DNA of 64,000 nucleotides from Sepioteuthis lessoniana (lineage: Eukaryota > Mollusca > Cephalopoda > Myopsida > Loliginidae), in the NCBI GenBank assembly GCA_963585895.1, contig OY757904.1:159417896-159481895 (forward strand), read 5' to 3'. Shown here piece by piece: positions 21,836 to 32,313 of this stretch. Numbering within the stretch: the first letter of the stretch is position 1; each line of letters begins with the position of its first letter. The translations under genes and the position numbers were made by a program. Under the pieces are notes generated by a model, which worked only from the letters and a program-made list of their open reading frames with translations, did not search any database and was not told the DNA's origin.

Positions 21836-22105
21836 GAATTAGGGTCCACATGGATCATGCACACACCAAATATTTAAGCTTATTCTTATTACTAGTAGAC
21901 TCATTTTCGGGATGGCCAGAGATAATCAAAGTTACGGACATAAAAGTCACTACCGTAAAGCAAGTACTTGGAATAGTATTCTCAAGAATTGGAGTATCTA
22001 AAACTATAGTCACTGGCAATGCGCCAGAATTTGGCAATGAGAATCTATGTTCATGGCTAGAACGTATAAGGTGCCTCTATGAGACTGACGAAGATCATCC
22101 TTAAA
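21836..22105 (+). pseudogene. Integrase core of gypsy 1
   Basis: Frame at 21850 reads MDHAHTKYLSLFLLLVDSFS then GWPEIIKV, FSRIGVSKTIVTGNAPEF. The first catalytic Asp (MDHA) is kept, but the second, normally VTDNAPEF, is VTGNAPEF, so the site is destroyed. The Glu-bearing block is missing; the sequence leaves homology near 22105. Confidence 0.75.
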
Positions 22106-22189
22106 CAAAAAAACAAGAATGACATTAAGAAAAACAACACAGGCTCCCTTGAATAATTAGGAGAAGTACAAGTGTACTCAAGGGTATAT

Positions 22190-22462
22190 GATTTCCTAGG
22201 TTTAAAAAGAGGTAGTACCGGCCTATTGTATGTAGAGTGTTCACCAATGGCTCGAGAGACCGGGGTTCAATCCCAGATCAAGCCATATCAAAGACTCAAA
22301 AAAGTAGCACTTGATGCTTCGTTGCTTAACTCTCAGAATTATAAGATTCGTACCAAGGGTAAAGTGGATCAATCCAGGGAAAGGAGTGGCAACCTTCCTT
22401 AGACGTCGGTGTACTAGCTACTGAAAAGGGAGCTTTTGGGTCGCCCTCGACTACGGTCGCCA
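22190..22462 (+). repeat. tRNA-derived SINE
   Basis: A B-box-like gaccggggttcaatcccag at 22258 follows a degraded A-box region, as in a tRNA-derived SINE head. It ends with gcttttgggtcgccctcgac then tacggtcgccaac, which recurs in reverse at 11884-11985. A region inside reads open for 76 residues but has no protein similarity. Confidence 0.6.
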
Positions 22463-22504
22463 ACTATACTTATAAACACATTTACCGAGTATCAATCAGC
22501 ATCT

Positions 22505-22556
22505 AGCTATTGTGATGAGCCAATGAACATCTACTCAGCGAGATATGCACATCATA
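22505..22556 (+). repeat. Second copy of the gypsy 1 leader
   Basis: About 45 bases (gaacatctactcagcgagat and flanks) match the leader just before gag at 19064-19104. It shows another truncated copy of the same gypsy family. At 22617-22650 a tRNA-like ctcgtggtataatggtta (A box only) marks a truncated SINE head. Confidence 0.5.
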
Positions 22557-22829
22557 AAACTCACTTCAGACTTGATGCCCCTCTCTACTGGAATTGATCC
22601 CCACCATAAGTAATTTGGGGGTGTCCTCGTGGTATAATGGTTAAAGCGATGGAATGAGTAATTAAAATGTATTTTAAAATCAATTATTTTGTTTCTTGAA
22701 AATTCATCGATCTCTGTTGTAAAATATATCAGCACAATGCTCTACCTCAATTTTCAAAAAGTTCTTTATTCCTAGAAATTAAAATTAAATTACTTGATCG
22801 CTTTTCACTTTCGAAACACCTCAATTAAT

Positions 22830-23700
22830 TATTCACTCGCATTAGTAAAGAAGACAATCTCTGAGAGAAAGAGAATATAGCAGGTATGGTCAGAATCAGG
22901 CGTAGTAATTTGGTTACTTCTGTTAGAGTTTGGTTTTCATCAAGTTCCTGTATTATCTCTGTGACTTTTTGGATGCTGGACGCTTTCTTTGCAAAAATTG
23001 CAACGTACTCTGAATTCAGTTCGCATTTCAATCCCTCCAAATCCAGTTTTTATATAGATCCAAAGTTGAAAACGCTTCGATCGAAAAATATTTTCGTCAG
23101 AGTGAAATCTCTTCAGATTTGATAATTCAACAAATCTGAACTGTCCCATTATTTTAAATCTTTGCTCAACGAGAGCAATAGCTTCATCCAAAATATTGTT
23201 GAAAAGCGAATAATACAAATTTTTCGTGAAAGTCTGTCCGTTTATAAGTTTTTTTATTTCAGCTACACAAGACAATAAGAACATAATCACTTTTGTAGAG
23301 AGTGTCTGCTGGTTTAATACGGCTGGAGGGCTAGCAAAAGAATATCTGTTTTTTGATTTTTTCTTTCTTTGCCCCCTCCCCTTCATTTATTCTGTCTCTC
23401 TTTTTCATGCACCCAGTTAGAAGGATATAATAAAACAGTGATGACTAAAACCATGGCAGCTTTTTTTTTCAATACTGATCCAAATTCTTCTACTTGAAAC
23501 TGACCTAAATTGTTGTCTAGTTAGCTGTTCATATTTTCACATAAAAAAACAAAGTTTTCTATTTTTTCAATATAGAAATCTTTGAACTGAGATTTCAAGT
23601 ATTTGCTCACAGGGCTTTTTAATTCATCGTTTTAAAACTTTCTTTCACGCAGAAATTCTTTGAGGGTATCAAATAAAGGAAAATCAGAGGGCACCAAAAA
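22830..23700 (-). pseudogene. hAT-type transposase remnant (ZMYM1-like)
   Basis: The minus strand reads WTVTRQQFRSVSS-like, then LNQQTLSTKVIM, ILDEAIALVEQRFKIM, FVELSNLKRFHSDENIF and, after a frameshift, EVTKLLRLILTIPA. This is the order of the C-terminal half of hAT transposases, ending in the dimerisation region just after the LLRLILTIPA block. The frame is broken near 23040 and truncated at 22830. Confidence 0.75.
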
Positions 23701-23784
23701 AAAAAAAAAAGTAAAAAGGATATTGCCAAAATGACTGATGGTTTCCATTGTTATTGCTGTTATTGCTATGATGCCTTGGATTAG

Positions 23785-24295
23785 TCAGGTGAAACTCAAC
23801 GAGAACTAACTTTAGAAAATGTAAGTTTATCATGCACAATTTTGTGTGCTGGACAAAAAAAAAAAAAAATCCCAGTTAAGAAATGTACTCGATGGTGACT
23901 CTTCTGTCTGCCAAAGAGTGCATCAACTGAATCTACCATTTCAGGTTTCCCCACCGTTGTAGGTCTGTCTAGTCTGTCTTCATATTGAATAGTATTTTGA
24001 CCTTCTTTAAACAATTTCGCCCATTTATAAAGCTGTTTTTCACTAAAACATGCTTCTCCTTACATATCACATATTCTTCTGTAAATTTCACATGGTTTGC
24101 TCTTCTTAGCCACCAAAAATTTTATGACAGAATTCTGTTCAAGCTGGGAGCATTCTGTTTGATTTGACTCCTCAGAGTAAATAATTTTTCGACATTAAAA
24201 TAATTTTTGCAATAAACCAATTCCTAACAACACAGAAGTTACGTTTATGGATTTAAATTCTAGAAAAATCACTTCATTCATTGAATGACCCTCGT
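23785..24295 (-). pseudogene. Mariner-like element, N-terminal fragment
   Basis: The minus strand reads FKEGQNTIQYEDRLDRPTTV then EMVDSVDALF and CPAHKIVHDKLTFSKVSSR, matching the paired-type DNA-binding part of mariner transposases. A gagggtcattcaatgaatga end at 24275-24295 looks like its terminal repeat. A poly(T) stretch and stops interrupt it. The catalytic domain is missing where it abuts the hAT remnant. Confidence 0.7.
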
Positions 24296-24309
24296 ATACA
24301 TATGTATAT

Positions 24310-24365
24310 ATTGGTTTGATTTCTTTGTTTAATGGCATATCAACCTTCGTGGATCGTTGTCTGAT
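24310..24365 (-). repeat. LINE/SINE tail fragment
   Basis: Contains taatggcatatcaaccttcg, part of the shared 3' tail of the RNase H LINE, SINE and VT families, in minus orientation. Nothing more of the element is preserved. Confidence 0.5.
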
Positions 24366-24399
24366 CATTGGGTATTGATAAAGTGCAATTATCATCGAG

Positions 24400-25660
24400 A
24401 ATCTTGCAAAATCACCATAAGATTAAAATTTGTCATGAAAAATTGGTGAGCATATTTTTTTTCTAGTCGTCTGAAAATGTAAGATTTCTACAATTTTAAG
24501 CGCATCTATTTTTGTGATATGAGGATATGCGATGATATTCATTATATACGATGATACATATTATATACTGGACTCTTTAAGAGACTAGGATAAAGAAATG
24601 TGGATAATGGGTAGAAAAGACGAGATTTGAATGATTGTCGTCAAAGAAGACCATGAAATAAATGGAAAAGTTTTTAATGAATGGGAAAGCTCGTTATGAA
24701 GTTTCGTGATCTTATGCTTTCACATATCGTAAAAAGCATTTATATTTTTCACCTCCTGCCATTTCTTATATAAGGTAAAGCCTGTTTCAATTTTGTTAGA
24801 CGTACAAACAGAAATGTCGGATTGCTAAGTGACACCGTGTCTGTTTGTGTTAAGTGTGAACCTTGTGTTTTCCTAACTCTATTGACAAGCTGAAAACCAG
24901 AACTTCAACTTAACTTGTACAACTTAGTTTGATTGTGTCACAAGTGTTTTTACAGTCATTTGAAATCCAATTACTCAAGAAGTTCTGCTGTCAGACTTCT
25001 TTATGCTACTAATATTATTCCCGCCTTACTGTTTGTTTACTATTTGTTGAAGAAAGTAAGGAATATAAGACTTGTAAATTTTCCTGGCTATTTTCCATCG
25101 GTGATAGAGATCGGTGTTCGAGCTTTGATATAAAACAAGGATTTGGAAAGCTAATTCATCAAGTCGGTAGGCTGAACGTTAGCTTTTGGGACAGAGGCAT
25201 AACATTATCTTTCGACCGATATATCTTCTCCAGTTTTCAGTTCTTATTAGGTTTCCACCATTTTATTTATCATTATCAGAATTTGAAATGAAGTTATAAT
25301 TTTCAAAGTGTTCTGTTAATTTTTAACAAATTAATAATAATAATTTCTATTAACAAAGGATTATTACCTCAATTAAGAATGTCAGGTGTTATAACTACAA
25401 AATCGTGGGGTACAGCTTCTGTGGTCTATCCCTCAAGGCAGCACCTGGCCATCGCCGAAAAAGAAATGAGGGCTTGATTTATTGCCCATTTCCTGAGGCG
25501 CCTTCAAAAGAGAAATAGTTGAGTTATTTTTGACACCAACCTCCCAGGAGACGTATTTTCGGTAGAATCCCCGAGAAAAATGTGTTACATTCCAACTCTG
25601 TAGGGATTGAATAAATGCCCCCTATATATATTTATATATAGGAAAACGAGTAAAATATGT
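24400..25660. other. No gene seen
   Basis: AT-rich sequence with no identifiable element. A more GC-rich patch at 25400-25625 could be part of an old repeat, but no second copy is in the window. Confidence 0.4.
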
Positions 25661-25661
25661 C

Positions 25662-25664
<3 letters not shown>

Positions 25665-25722
<58 letters not shown>
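25665..25722. repeat. (GA)n microsatellite
   Basis: About 58 bases of pure GA. Confidence 0.95.
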
Positions 25723-25725
<3 letters not shown>

Positions 25726-25729
25726 ATCG

Positions 25730-26430
25730 AATTGTGATGTCCACAAATAGAACGAACACTAGATTAATAATTTAAAAAGACATCGGTAGATTTTTATCAA
25801 ATCTTTTGGGTTGCATAAAAAAGAAGATAGCAACAAATTAACTTTGCAATTATGAGTTTAAAACATAAAATCTATAATTCTGTCGATCGTGAGAGACTTA
25901 TTTTGCCGCTTAACAATAGAATATTTAAAATAATTTGAGCCAATCTCAACACCCCCGCCACCCCCAGTAAATAAACAAACAACCAACCAACCAAATAAAC
26001 AAACAACAATTACGAGACAAAAAAACAAACCAAACAAAACAAGAGACAAACAAACAAACAGACAAACAAAAAACTGAATTTCTGCCAGAAAATAATATTT
26101 TCCTTAATGAAACTAATGATTTAGGAAGTATTTAAAGCTAATTAAAATTGGATAATGCAGAGAATTAAAATTTTGTTTTTTGCGTGCTGGGTAGTGTGGA
26201 AGCTATGAAATGACTGAAACAAACGGAAATGCAACGACCAATCACACATATTGTTTTATGTCAAAATTTTAAAATAATCACCGTTCGTATTCTAAATCAC
26301 AAAGCAAGTAAAATATTTCGTTCTTTTCTTTAAAATAATATAACTTTTATGGCTAAATAGATTATTTACAGGATAAATTTATCAAGTTTGCAGGAATAAT
26401 CTAAATTGATTATTGTATTTATTATTCTTA
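25730..26430. other. No gene; (caaa)n-like low complexity at 25970-26070
   Basis: AT-rich; a stretch of caaa/caac units explains an open Leu/Val-rich frame on the minus strand. Confidence 0.45.
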
Positions 26431-26433
26431 TGA

Positions 26434-27512
26434 AATTGATTGGTTGGGTTTTATGGCATATCAACCATTGTAGGTTATTTAACGCCAAATCCATTTTTAT
26501 TCAAATAATCAGTTCTATTTTTAACAATTCAGTTTAGCATGAGTACAAAGTTTAATTGTCAAAAACATTTCTATTCCTAGCTATTCAGTTAAGTCTAGTA
26601 GTTCTAATTCAGTTTAGTATAAGTACAGATTTTGTTTACACACAGGTAAATGTCAAAACAGTTCTATATTAAACAATTCAGTTTAGTGTAAGTATAGTTT
26701 CAATGTCAAAAAACAGTTTTATTTGAAATAATTCAGTTTAGCATAAGCCCGCAGTTTAAATGTAAGGACGGTTTAATTGTCAAGAACATTTCTATTTCAA
26801 GCTATTCAGTTTTGTCAAACAATTCAGTTTAGCTTAAGTATGCCGTTAGTTCTATTTAATCCATAGATATGGCCCTATCAGGTGCTACCACGCCGGGCTA
26901 GAGTGGACCTGGGAGTGATGGCAATGAAGAAATGCTCCGTATTCCCCAAAGTCCCAGCATTACTGGAACCTCACCATCAGATTGTTTTGTGTCATAATCA
27001 GGACACTCATTGGTGGAGTCTTACCCTTCTGCAGAGATGCAATCAGTGTATCCTACAGCCCCAGCCGACTGGGCAAAACACAGAGTTAAATGTCAAAACA
27101 GTTTTATTTCAGATAATTCAGTTTAGCATAGGTACACAGTTTAGATGACAAAACAGTTCTATTTCGAGCAATTCAGTTTAGCATAATTACGAAGTTTAAA
27201 AGTCAAAACAGTTCTATCCTAAACAATTCAATTTAGCTTAAATACGCAGTTAAAATGCAAAAATCAGTATTGTGAAGGAAGCACAGTTTAGCTCCATTTA
27301 ACCCATAGATAGGTGCTACCACTCCGGGTTAGAGTGGACCTGGGAGCAATGGCCATAAAGGTGTACTCCGCATTCCCCAAAGCTCCAGCATTACTAGAAC
27401 CTCATCATTAGATTGTTAAGTGTCATATGTAGGACACTCATTGGGGAGTGGTTTTACCCCTCTGCAGAGGTGCAATCAGTGTATTCTACAGCCCCTCAGC
27501 CGACTGGGCAAT
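26434..27512 (-). mobile_element. VT element, tandem dimer
   Basis: Minus-sense order from the right: 5' end ttgcccagtcggctgagg at 27512, body to about 27305, minisatellite 27300-27088, a second body 27085-26873, a second minisatellite to about 26500, then the LINE-type tail to 26434. Two bodies and two minisatellites in one insertion make it a dimer with a period near 440. Flanks ttatgaaatt (about 26420) and ttatgatttt (27516) may be the target duplication. No protein is encoded; it must rely on a partner LINE. Confidence 0.75.
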
Positions 27513-27656
27513 TATGATTTTATTTTAAAACTGGAATCCTATTTTGAAGATTCAAATAATTCCAGATATCGTGGAAACCAATGTCAACTTCTTTTTAAAT
27601 CGATAATATTATTACGAAGAAACGTAGAGCCATTTTAACTGTGTCGAGTAAATAAG

Positions 27657-27872
27657 AAGAATAAAAATAAAATACAAATCATTTTCGTTAATATTCTATG
27701 AGGAGGTTTTATTCGTCTAATGATTCATTTCGATTAATTTTCACGTCCTTATTTTTGTAGCACGATTGGGTCCTGTCCTGTGCTAGATTTTTACCAGATT
27801 AAGGTAATAAGATATAATCTTAAAGGAAGTAATTTGTAAAAAGAATTAGTGCGAATGAATTTAATGATCATT
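27657..27872 (+). repeat. Direct repeat, copy 1 of 2
   Basis: About 215 bases (cgttaatattctatgagg; ctgtcctgtgctagatt; aaaaagaattagtg) repeated in the same direction at 28165-28386, 508 bases away, with scattered differences. Function unknown. Confidence 0.8.
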
Positions 27873-28164
27873 TGAACGTATTCGAGAACCACTGGGGTGC
27901 CGACTTGAAATTAACTTAAGCAAATAAGATGGAGTAAAATTAGCAACAGCCGACTCATCAGGAATGGAAAATACATACCATAAATAGTAGCGTACAAGTC
28001 GACCTGGCATATAATTTGATCTCAAGATTCTTAGCTCAAAATTCTAGGTTTGACTTCAACCTGTTGTATTGATCGACCCTCAAACATAAAGTAGTCTACT
28101 GTGATGTTCTGGTTAGCGTTTATTGTCAGTGCATCAGTTATTGAAAATGGCGTATGATATAGCG

Positions 28165-28386
28165 TTAATATAATAATAAAATAAAATACTAATCGTTTCC
28201 GTTAATATTCTGAGAGGACGTTTTATTCTTTTCATGATTCCTTTCGATCGATTTTCACTTCCTTGTTTTTGCGGCACGATAGGGTTCTGTCCTGTGCTAG
28301 ATTTTACCAGATTAAGGTTGTAAGATATAATCTTTAGGGAAGTAATTTGTAAAAAGAATTAGTGAGGATGAATTTAATTATTATTT
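28165..28386 (+). repeat. Direct repeat, copy 2 of 2
   Basis: Partner of 27657-27872. Both end at aaaaagaattagtg then gatgaatttaat, after which the sequences part. Confidence 0.8.
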
Positions 28387-28463
28387 TATTAAAGATTTAT
28401 TATTTTTCTCTAATCTCTCTGTTAATTAGTTAAATATGATCAGCAAACAGGAGTTGAAGTTGG

Positions 28464-29104
28464 TTGGTTGGGATTTATGGCATATCAACCTTTGTTGGTT
28501 ATTTAATGCCACATCCATTTTTATCCAAATAGTTCTATTTTAAACAATTCAGTTTAGCATGAGTACACAGTTTGTCAAAGACATTTCTATTTCAAGCTAT
28601 TCAGTTTAGTCAAACAGTTCTAATTCAGCTAATTCAGTTTACTATAAGTACAGATTTTGTTTACACACAGTTAAATGTCAAAACCGTTCTATATTAAACA
28701 ATTCAGTTTAGTATTAGTAGAGTTTCAATGTCAAAAACAGTTTCATTTCAAACAATTCAGTTTAGCATAAGAACACAGTTTTAAACGTTATGACAGTTCT
28801 ATTTTAAACAATTCACTTTAGCATAAATACGCGGTTTAAATGACCCCCCACCCAGTAAACTCAAGAAACCACGGTTTAGTTCTATTTAACCCATAAATAT
28901 GACCCTATCAGGTGCTACCACTCCGGGCCAAAGTGGGCCTGGGAGCGATGGCAATAAGGGGTGCTCCGCATTCCCCAAAGCTCCAGAATTACTGGAACCT
29001 CACCATTAGATTGTTTAGTGTCATATCAGGATACTCCTTGTGGGGGTCTTACCCCTCTACAGAGAAGCAATAGGTGTATTCTACAGTCCTAGATGATTGG
29101 TCAA
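28464..29104 (-). mobile_element. VT element, best-delimited copy
   Basis: A 641-base insertion flanked by gagttgaagttgg at 28451-28463 and 29105-29117. Minus-sense order: 5' end ttgaccaatcatctaggactg, body (tgacactaaacaatctaatg; ggtgaggttccagtaa; tttggggaatgcgg; cccggagtggtagcacctg), five to six minisatellite units of about 60 bases, then the LINE-type tail. A sequence at 52388-52420 is the related empty site. Non-coding; the tail implies mobilisation by the RNase H LINE. Confidence 0.85.
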
Positions 29105-29407
29105 GAGTTGAAGTTGGAAATGTTTGACATTCCGCTGGAATTGATTGTTCGGAACATTGTTTCATTGATTGATCACTCTGTGGTAAAGATTTGGATTAAG
29201 TATCACCGTAACCCCCCCAAGTATTGTAGATATTTTTTCAGGCTTAAAAAATCGACTTATACGTCACAATTTATAGTTAATGTTTTTTTTAGTCGGTGGT
29301 ATAACCGCCTCCGTTACTTTGATTTCGAATACGTAAGAAGAACAAAGTATTCAATTGGTTGAGATGAAGTAACTTCAAGAAAAAGGATAAATGCCGGTGT
29401 TTTTTTT

Positions 29408-29545
29408 TATAGGGTTATAAAAATGGATAGAACAGTGTAAAGAAGATCAAAAGGGTGGGATGATCACTAACCATCAATCTTGATGGTAAGTGGTCACCTT
29501 ACCCTTTAGATCTTTCTACTGCTCAATCCATTTCTATAACCATAT
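29408..29545. repeat. Long foldback (palindromic) sequence
   Basis: Two arms of about 65-70 bases fold on a centre at 29478 (ccatcaa-tc-ttgatgg). Arm pairs include ggttataaaaatgg with ccatttctataacc, and gatcactaaccatcaa with ttgatggtaagtggtc. Only a few mismatches or small bulges are needed. It could be a small foldback transposon/MITE or a source of hairpin RNA. Confidence 0.85.
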
Positions 29546-29654
29546 CCCAGTGATCTGGATGGTGCGGTTTCCAGTGTAGATACCGACTACTTACACTGAA
29601 AATTGAGTGCTTTCTGTATAAAAATCACATAAACGTTATTACATTTACAAGTCT

Positions 29655-29965
29655 TGATCATCTGATTAATTTTTATGGCATGTCACCTTGTCAGAGATTA
29701 TTTTATCACAGAAGGTTAAGGATTCGTGTTCATTGTACATTCATATTCAAATTTTTGTGTAGATGATTTTTAAAAATTTGTTTAAAATGGTTCTATCAAA
29801 TACAAATATTTTTAAGCAGATCTATTTAACCTTTAGATGGAATCTTAGCAAGTAGAAGAACTTCACTTCAGAGTGGACCAGGGAATAATGGCAATAAAGA
29901 GGTAATCAATATTTCCCAGATTACCAGAACACTTAAATCTCAAACTGCTCGACTTTACTCTCTGA
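29655..29965 (-). mobile_element. VT element, divergent subfamily copy
   Basis: In minus sense: body end (tactcccaggtccactct-like block near 29870), short spacer, then a tail with a gttaaggattcgtgttcatt block (plus strand 29715-29735) and tatggcatgtcacc. The extra block in the tail is shared with 43170-43450 and 56780-56945, so this is a subfamily. Confidence 0.55.
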
Positions 29966-30139
29966 AATCCCGTCAAATGACTTTTAAAATCTAACTATCA
30001 CAAATTCCACGAATTCCCTTCTTTGCTTCTGTAGTGATGAACTTTAAACTGTCACCAACAATTCTTTCATTCATTGGTCCCGTAAGCTGGTTTGGACACT
30101 ATTCATTTTGCGTGTCTATTTTTCTTCCGGTCTTCTGCT

Positions 30140-30345
30140 GATCTGGATTCAGAATTTTCCTTCTCCTAGACCGGTTGTCATAGCAACGTTAAAGAGCCCA
30201 GTCTCCTCTACTACTTACTCATAGCTAGAGGGAGAATTTTTGGATCATATTAGTGCAATGTTGAAATTCGTTCAGGATTTAAATCAAGAAGCCAAGTCCA
30301 TGTCATTCGACGATAACCGTTACAATAAAAAGCCCCACCAGTAAA
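30140..30345 (-). repeat. tRNA-derived SINE, family T
   Basis: Plus strand shows cagaattttccttctcctag then ccggttgtcatag, catagctagaggga, ttcaggatttaaatc and cgacgataaccgttacaata. The same blocks occur at 55795-56000 and partly at 44745-44805. In minus sense the last part is a tRNA-like head with a B box (gagttcaaatcctag in the 55.9 kb copy). Confidence 0.6.
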
Positions 30346-31455
30346 TGACGCCTCCACAAATGTCTAATACATCCACTATCCAGAGTACGAAGGGTAGTGA
30401 AGGCCATTACATCATAATATTCACTAAGCCTTGTCAGCAGGTCTTAGAATACCCTACTGGGTCTCCTGCAGAGAGGTAATCCCTTCCCCATCAAGAGTAA
30501 GTGGCCTATTGATCATAACTCGATACCAAATTATGTAAAAGTGACAGAATAAAATAGTAATTGTTTGACGGTATTCATCTAACCGTTAAGAAGAAACATG
30601 ATGTAATTATTTCGCAGCGTGATAAAGGATGCCAGTCAGCTCAATCCTTACGGACAATCACAGCTAAGAAAGAGGCAGTTGGTCGAACGGGAGAAGTTGT
30701 TGGCTAACATCTTAGGTATTTTCGAGCGATTATCCTCAAATTCTTTAACCTCCCGGTAACGTAACATCTGGAATAAATGGTTCTGTTTGACACTATCGGG
30801 AAATTTACTGAATGTGACAGTATCTTCAGAAAGGCTGGAACGTGCGACATTATCGAAACAACAAAGACAATAAAACCTTACATTAAAAGAAATTTCACTA
30901 CTATATGCCAATTGTGCCGTATTTCGATTACGTACGTACAAAAATCGAATAATTATAATATGGTTGTCAGCTTTCTGGTAATTTCATCTGCCATTAAATA
31001 ACCCTAGTTGATTGGTTGATGCTATTAGGCATTTAGATAAATCAGCATCGATGTAAACGTGACTCTCAGAATACAACGGAAGCGTAAAAATGCTCAGAAG
31101 AAAACTGATTTCCAATAATCTTAATGGAATGAAAAGGAAAAGACATTTATTAATCGAGAAATATCCACTGATCTGCGAGTCGAGAAATGGTCAGAACATC
31201 GAATCAATAAACCATAAGAAGAGTGTGCAACCACTAAATTCAATACGCGTCAGGATTCTTCGATCGAAAGCCAATTGATATTCCAAATGAATTATAACAT
31301 ATTGACACATATCTTTCTAATCGAAATAAGTATTTTATGGCAGTTAACATATTAAACCAGTGAAGATATAAGCAAACAATTATTATTATTTGGAAGTTTC
31401 GAACCAAGTAGAAGAAATTATTCAATGTATCGAAACGCAGATTTTGGAAAGGCTT
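30346..31455. other. No gene seen
   Basis: Open frames of 62-97 residues (30648-30941 minus; 31090-31278 plus) have no recognisable motif. No splice or promoter context is visible. I cannot assign a function. Confidence 0.4.
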
Positions 31456-31459
31456 TCGA

Positions 31460-31850
31460 TGTGGTTTAGTATATTCCCCTGCGAAAATGTGAGACCCCCA
31501 CTTAGAAAGAAGTGTCCTAGGCATGACATTAAACTGCATCTGATGTTGAGATTCCACTTCTGAAGATCTGGATTGTGTGGATAACTACTTCATTGTTATT
31601 ACTACCAGGTCCACTCTGACTCGGTGTGGTAATAACTATTAAGGTCCCATCTATAGGTCAAATAAATTTATGGGTCAAATAAATCTCTGGGTGAAATAAA
31701 TCTGTTTCAGAATCATTCATATTTGACAGCACCGTGTAAAACAAAACCTTTAAAAAATAATACAAAAAATTTAAATATGGACATGTGATGCTCGTGATTC
31801 CCAAACCTCTTGGTGTAAGATAACTTTAGACGGGTTGATATGCCGTTAAA
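31460..31850 (+). mobile_element. VT element, old copy
   Basis: Plus-sense body (gtgagacccccacttag; catgacattaaactgcatct; accaggtccactctgactcg; ggtcccatctataggtcaaa), degenerate repeats of gggtcaaataaat, and a tail ggttgatatgccgttaaaa near 31830. The 5' end is not clear. Confidence 0.6.
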
Positions 31851-32025
31851 ATAGTCAGTTTATCAGTCGAAATTTTCTTAATAGCTTGAAAGAGTCATAA
31901 TAATATCAAAGCGATCATTAGAAATATTTGAAATTGAGATTTAATTTATTTGTTTATTCCATGCGATGAATAATTGTTTTAAAATCATAATTCACGAAAG
32001 GATTATAATAACGTTATTTACTTCG

Positions 32026-32313
32026 TGTTATATAATGACTATTGACATGGATTTTGGGTTCGTTCCTGGTGACCCCGTGGGCTTTGACAAGCAGTAACGC
32101 TGTGATTAGTAAACAGGGGGTTGGCAGTGCGTCGGGGTAGACCGGTCGAGCAGGTATGTAACCAAAAGGAAACCACGTGATATGAGAACCCTGCGTTCAG
32201 ATTTAGACAGTCAGACAAGTCAGAAGAGAGTCGAACCAGGGATACGCAGCCGATCAGAGGCGTTAGTGTCGTCTCTGAAGATACGTTTTGCAAGGGGGGG
32301 GGAAGCATTGGCA
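32026..32313 (+). repeat. Left LTR-like repeat
   Basis: Matches 35436-35722 at roughly nine positions in ten. Conserved blocks include ggattttgggttcgttcctg, tttagacagtcagacaag, gatacgcagccgatcagagg and cgttagtgtcgtctct. An alternative reading is a duplicated SINE, because the minus strand has a B-box-like ggttcgactctc. Confidence 0.75.

Larger units (their letters stand above)
18801..22105 (+). mobile_element. Ty3/gypsy retrotransposon 1, with two nested insertions
   Basis: Remnants occur in the order LTR, gag, zinc-knuckle region, protease, partial RT, integrase core. A mariner (19584-20401) and an RTE-like LINE end (20953-21283) are inserted in it. RT thumb, RNase H and the start of integrase are deleted, and no 3' LTR is seen. 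Many stops show it is an old, inactive copy. Confidence 0.8.
28000..29290. repeat. Repeat Y, copy 1, split by a VT element
   Basis: Two parts (28000-28450 and 29105-29290) match one continuous stretch at 52150-52590: ctcaaaattctaggtttgac, tgatgttctggttag, cagcaaacaggagttgaag on the left and gaaatgtttgacattccgct, taaaaaatcgacttatacg on the right. The left part also contains copy 2 of the 215-base direct repeat. Class unknown; a tRNA-like B box is possible on the minus strand (gagttcaaaatcttg in copy 2). Confidence 0.7.

Noticed and set aside
26500-26870. CRISPR-like array of repeats of about 60 bases
   Set aside because: Units are degenerate with no unique spacers of fixed length, lie in a eukaryotic retroposon and recur in its other copies; it is a minisatellite.
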